Positions 13,289-14,775 of a DNA stretch of 14,775 nt are shown piece by piece. Under the pieces are notes generated by a model. The model had not been told where the DNA came from and ran no database searches. It was given only the letters and a program-made list of their open reading frames with translations. The stretch lies in contig JAUVRU010000013.1 in the NCBI GenBank assembly GCA_030597485.1, positions 1-14,775 of the forward strand, read 5' to 3'. The stretch's first letter is position 1, and each line of letters opens with the position of its first letter. A program made the position numbers and the translations under genes. Source of the stretch: Anaerolineae bacterium (lineage in GTDB: Bacteria > Chloroflexota > Anaerolineae > 4572-78 > NAK82).

Positions 13289-14775
13289 TTGAAGAATCCT
13301 TTGCGTATCATACCCCTGGGGGGCACGGGGGAAATCGGAAAAAACATGACGGTGGTCGAGTATGAGGAAACTGCCATCATGATCGACTGTGGGCTGATGT
13401 TCCCCGAGAGCGACATGTTGGGCATTGACCTGGTTATTCCTGATATCAGATATCTTATGGAAGCCCCAGACTACCTGAAAGCCATCTTTCTCACACATGG
13501 CCACGAGGACCACATTGGCGCCCTTCCCTATGTGTTGCCTCAAATTGAAGCCCCGCTCTATGCCACCCAGCTGACGCGTGGCCTGATCGAGGTCAAACTG
13601 CGAAGGGCTGGGCTGTTGAACACCACGACCATCAACACCGTTGCGCCCGGTGACAAGGTGTCAGTCGGACCTTTCACGGTGACGCCTTTCCGGGTGTGCC
13701 ACAGCATCCCGGACGCGGTGGGGCTGGCCATAGAGACGCCGCATGGTCTGGTGATTCACACCGGGGATTTCAAGTTCGACTACACCCCTGTTGACGGCCA
13801 GCTGCCCGACTTTGGCGCGCTGGCTGAATACGGCCGACGCGGTGTGCTGGCCCTTATGTCGGACAGTACCAACGCTGAGCAGCCTGGCTATACCCCTTCC
13901 GAGCGCGTTGTCAGCGAAGCCTTTGAAACAGTGTTCAGCCAGGCCGACGGGCGGGTGCTCGTCTCTACTTTCGCTTCGAACATATCCCGCGTTCAGCAAG
14001 TGATAGACTGCGCCCTGAAACATGACCGGCGGGTGGGAGTAGTGGGGCGCAGCCTGGTGGACAACGTGCGCATGGCCCGCGCACTGGGGTATCTGCGTGC
14101 GCCCGACGATTTGTTCGTCCGCCCCGAAGAGATGCACAGACTGTCCCCCTCGCAAATAGCGATTGTCTGCACTGGCACTCAGGGAGAACCGACCAGCGCT
14201 CTGGTGCGTATGGCCAACCGGGAACATCGCCAGGTGACCATCGAGCCCGGCGACACGGTCATTCTCTCCGCCTCAGCCATCCCCGGCAACGAGGAGCTGG
14301 TGCATCGCACCTTGGACAATCTGTTCCTGCTGGGCGCCACCGTCTACTATCCTCGCCTGAGGCCGGTTCACGTCTCAGGTCACGCCAGCCAGGAAGAACA
14401 GAAGATGATGATCACCCTCACCCGACCGCGCTATTTCATCCCTGTGAGCGGCGAATACCGGCACTTGGTGCTGCACGCCGATCTGGCGAGGAATATGGGC
14501 ATTCCCCGGGAAAACATCTTTGTGGTCAGAAACGGCCGGGTGATCGAGTTTGACGAGCAGGGAGGACGGCTGGGCGAGAGGGTTGAAGGCGGTTACGTGC
14601 TCATCGACGGGCTGGGGATCGGAGACGTGGGCGATGTGGTACTGCGCGACCGGCGACATCTGTCTCGGGACGGGTACGTGGTCGTCGTCGCCTCCCGAGA
14701 CGAGACCACCGGTGAGCTGATTGAAGGTCCCGACATCATATCCCGCGGCTTCGTTTTCATGCGAGACGCCGAAGA
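13289..14775 (+). CDS. rnj: Ribonuclease J (cut by window edge)
   Basis: RNase J is a zinc-dependent endo- and 5'-3' exoribonuclease that processes rRNA and mRNA and drives RNA decay in the cytoplasm. About 495 codons are present and the 3' end is missing (family length is about 550-560). The N-terminus L-R-I-I-P-L-G-G-T-G-E-I-G-K-N-M and I-D-C-G-L-M-F-P-E are typical. The metallo-beta-lactamase motif H-x-H-x-D-H is at residues 70-75. The beta-CASP segments S-D-S-T-N-A, C-T-G-T-Q-G-E and S-G-H-A-S-Q-E-E follow, and the start of the C-terminal domain is included. The start is TTG with a strong ribosome site. It is separated from udg by a terminator, so it is likely its own unit; its promoter was not found. 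Confidence 0.95.
   Translation, partial: MKNPLRIIPLGGTGEIGKNMTVVEYEETAIMIDCGLMFPESDMLGIDLVIPDIRYLMEAPDYLKAIFLTHGHEDHIGALPYVLPQIEAPLYATQLTRGLIEVKLRRAGLLNTTTINTVAPGDKVSVGPFTVTPFRVCHSIPDAVGLAIETPHGLVIHTGDFKFDYTPVDGQLPDFGALAEYGRRGVLALMSDSTNAEQPGYTPSERVVSEAFETVFSQADGRVLVSTFASNISRVQQVIDCALKHDRRVGVVGRSLVDNVRMARALGYLRAPDDLFVRPEEMHRLSPSQIAIVCTGTQGEPTSALVRMANREHRQVTIEPGDTVILSASAIPGNEELVHRTLDNLFLLGATVYYPRLRPVHVSGHASQEEQKMMITLTRPRYFIPVSGEYRHLVLHADLARNMGIPRENIFVVRNGRVIEFDEQGGRLGERVEGGYVLIDGLGIGDVGDVVLRDRRHLSRDGYVVVVASRDETTGELIEGPDIISRGFVFMRDAE

Overview
The window looks like a high-GC genomic segment of a free-living bacterium, most likely a member of the Chloroflexota (Anaerolineae/Caldilineae-like). This rests on the gene set (a TPR giant next to cdaA and cdaR, the style of the serS, rnj and rimI proteins), frequent GTG/TTG starts behind strong Shine-Dalgarno sequences, and secreted proteins with Thr/Pro-rich tails. 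It is inference from recognised families, not a database result. Almost everything is chromosomal housekeeping. I see no transposase, phage gene, CRISPR array or toxin-antitoxin pair.

Layout. Positions 1-749 (minus) hold the N-terminal part of a membrane-anchored, Thr/Pro-rich surface protein that runs off the left edge. Upstream of it on the same strand is a tRNA-Leu(CAA) gene (918-1000) with an excellent sigma-70 type promoter. Rightward comes serS (1302-2585), which converges with mgtE (2659-4008, minus). The mgtE leader of about 170 nt ends in a perfect 12-bp hairpin that buries the ribosome binding site. Between mgtE and the next gene are a 13-bp-arm palindrome and the promoter of a rightward operon: a 759-residue TPR protein (4649-6928), the c-di-AMP synthase cdaA (7107-7931) and its extracytoplasmic partner cdaR/ybbR (7944-9308). 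A leftward metallophosphoesterase gene (9346-10086) follows. After a gap of about 560 nt comes a rightward operon, tsaE-tsaB-rimI-udg (10648-13239), ending in an intrinsic terminator nested in the last udg codons. RNase J (13289 to the right edge) begins 50 nt later.

How the genes fit together. serS and tRNA-Leu serve translation. tsaE and tsaB belong to the tRNA t6A37 pathway, and rimI is a ribosomal-protein N-acetyltransferase often found with them. udg removes uracil from DNA and rnj processes and decays RNA. cdaA makes cyclic di-AMP at the membrane and cdaR modulates it from outside; the TPR protein upstream is of unknown function but may be a partner. mgtE imports magnesium and appears controlled through its structured leader.

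Most interesting non-coding signals: (1) the mgtE leader, a candidate cis-regulatory RNA that does not show the M-box sequence I would expect; (2) a diverged dispersed repeat of about 110 bp, with one copy upstream of serS and one upstream of tsaE in the same orientation; (3) the palindrome at 4257-4285.
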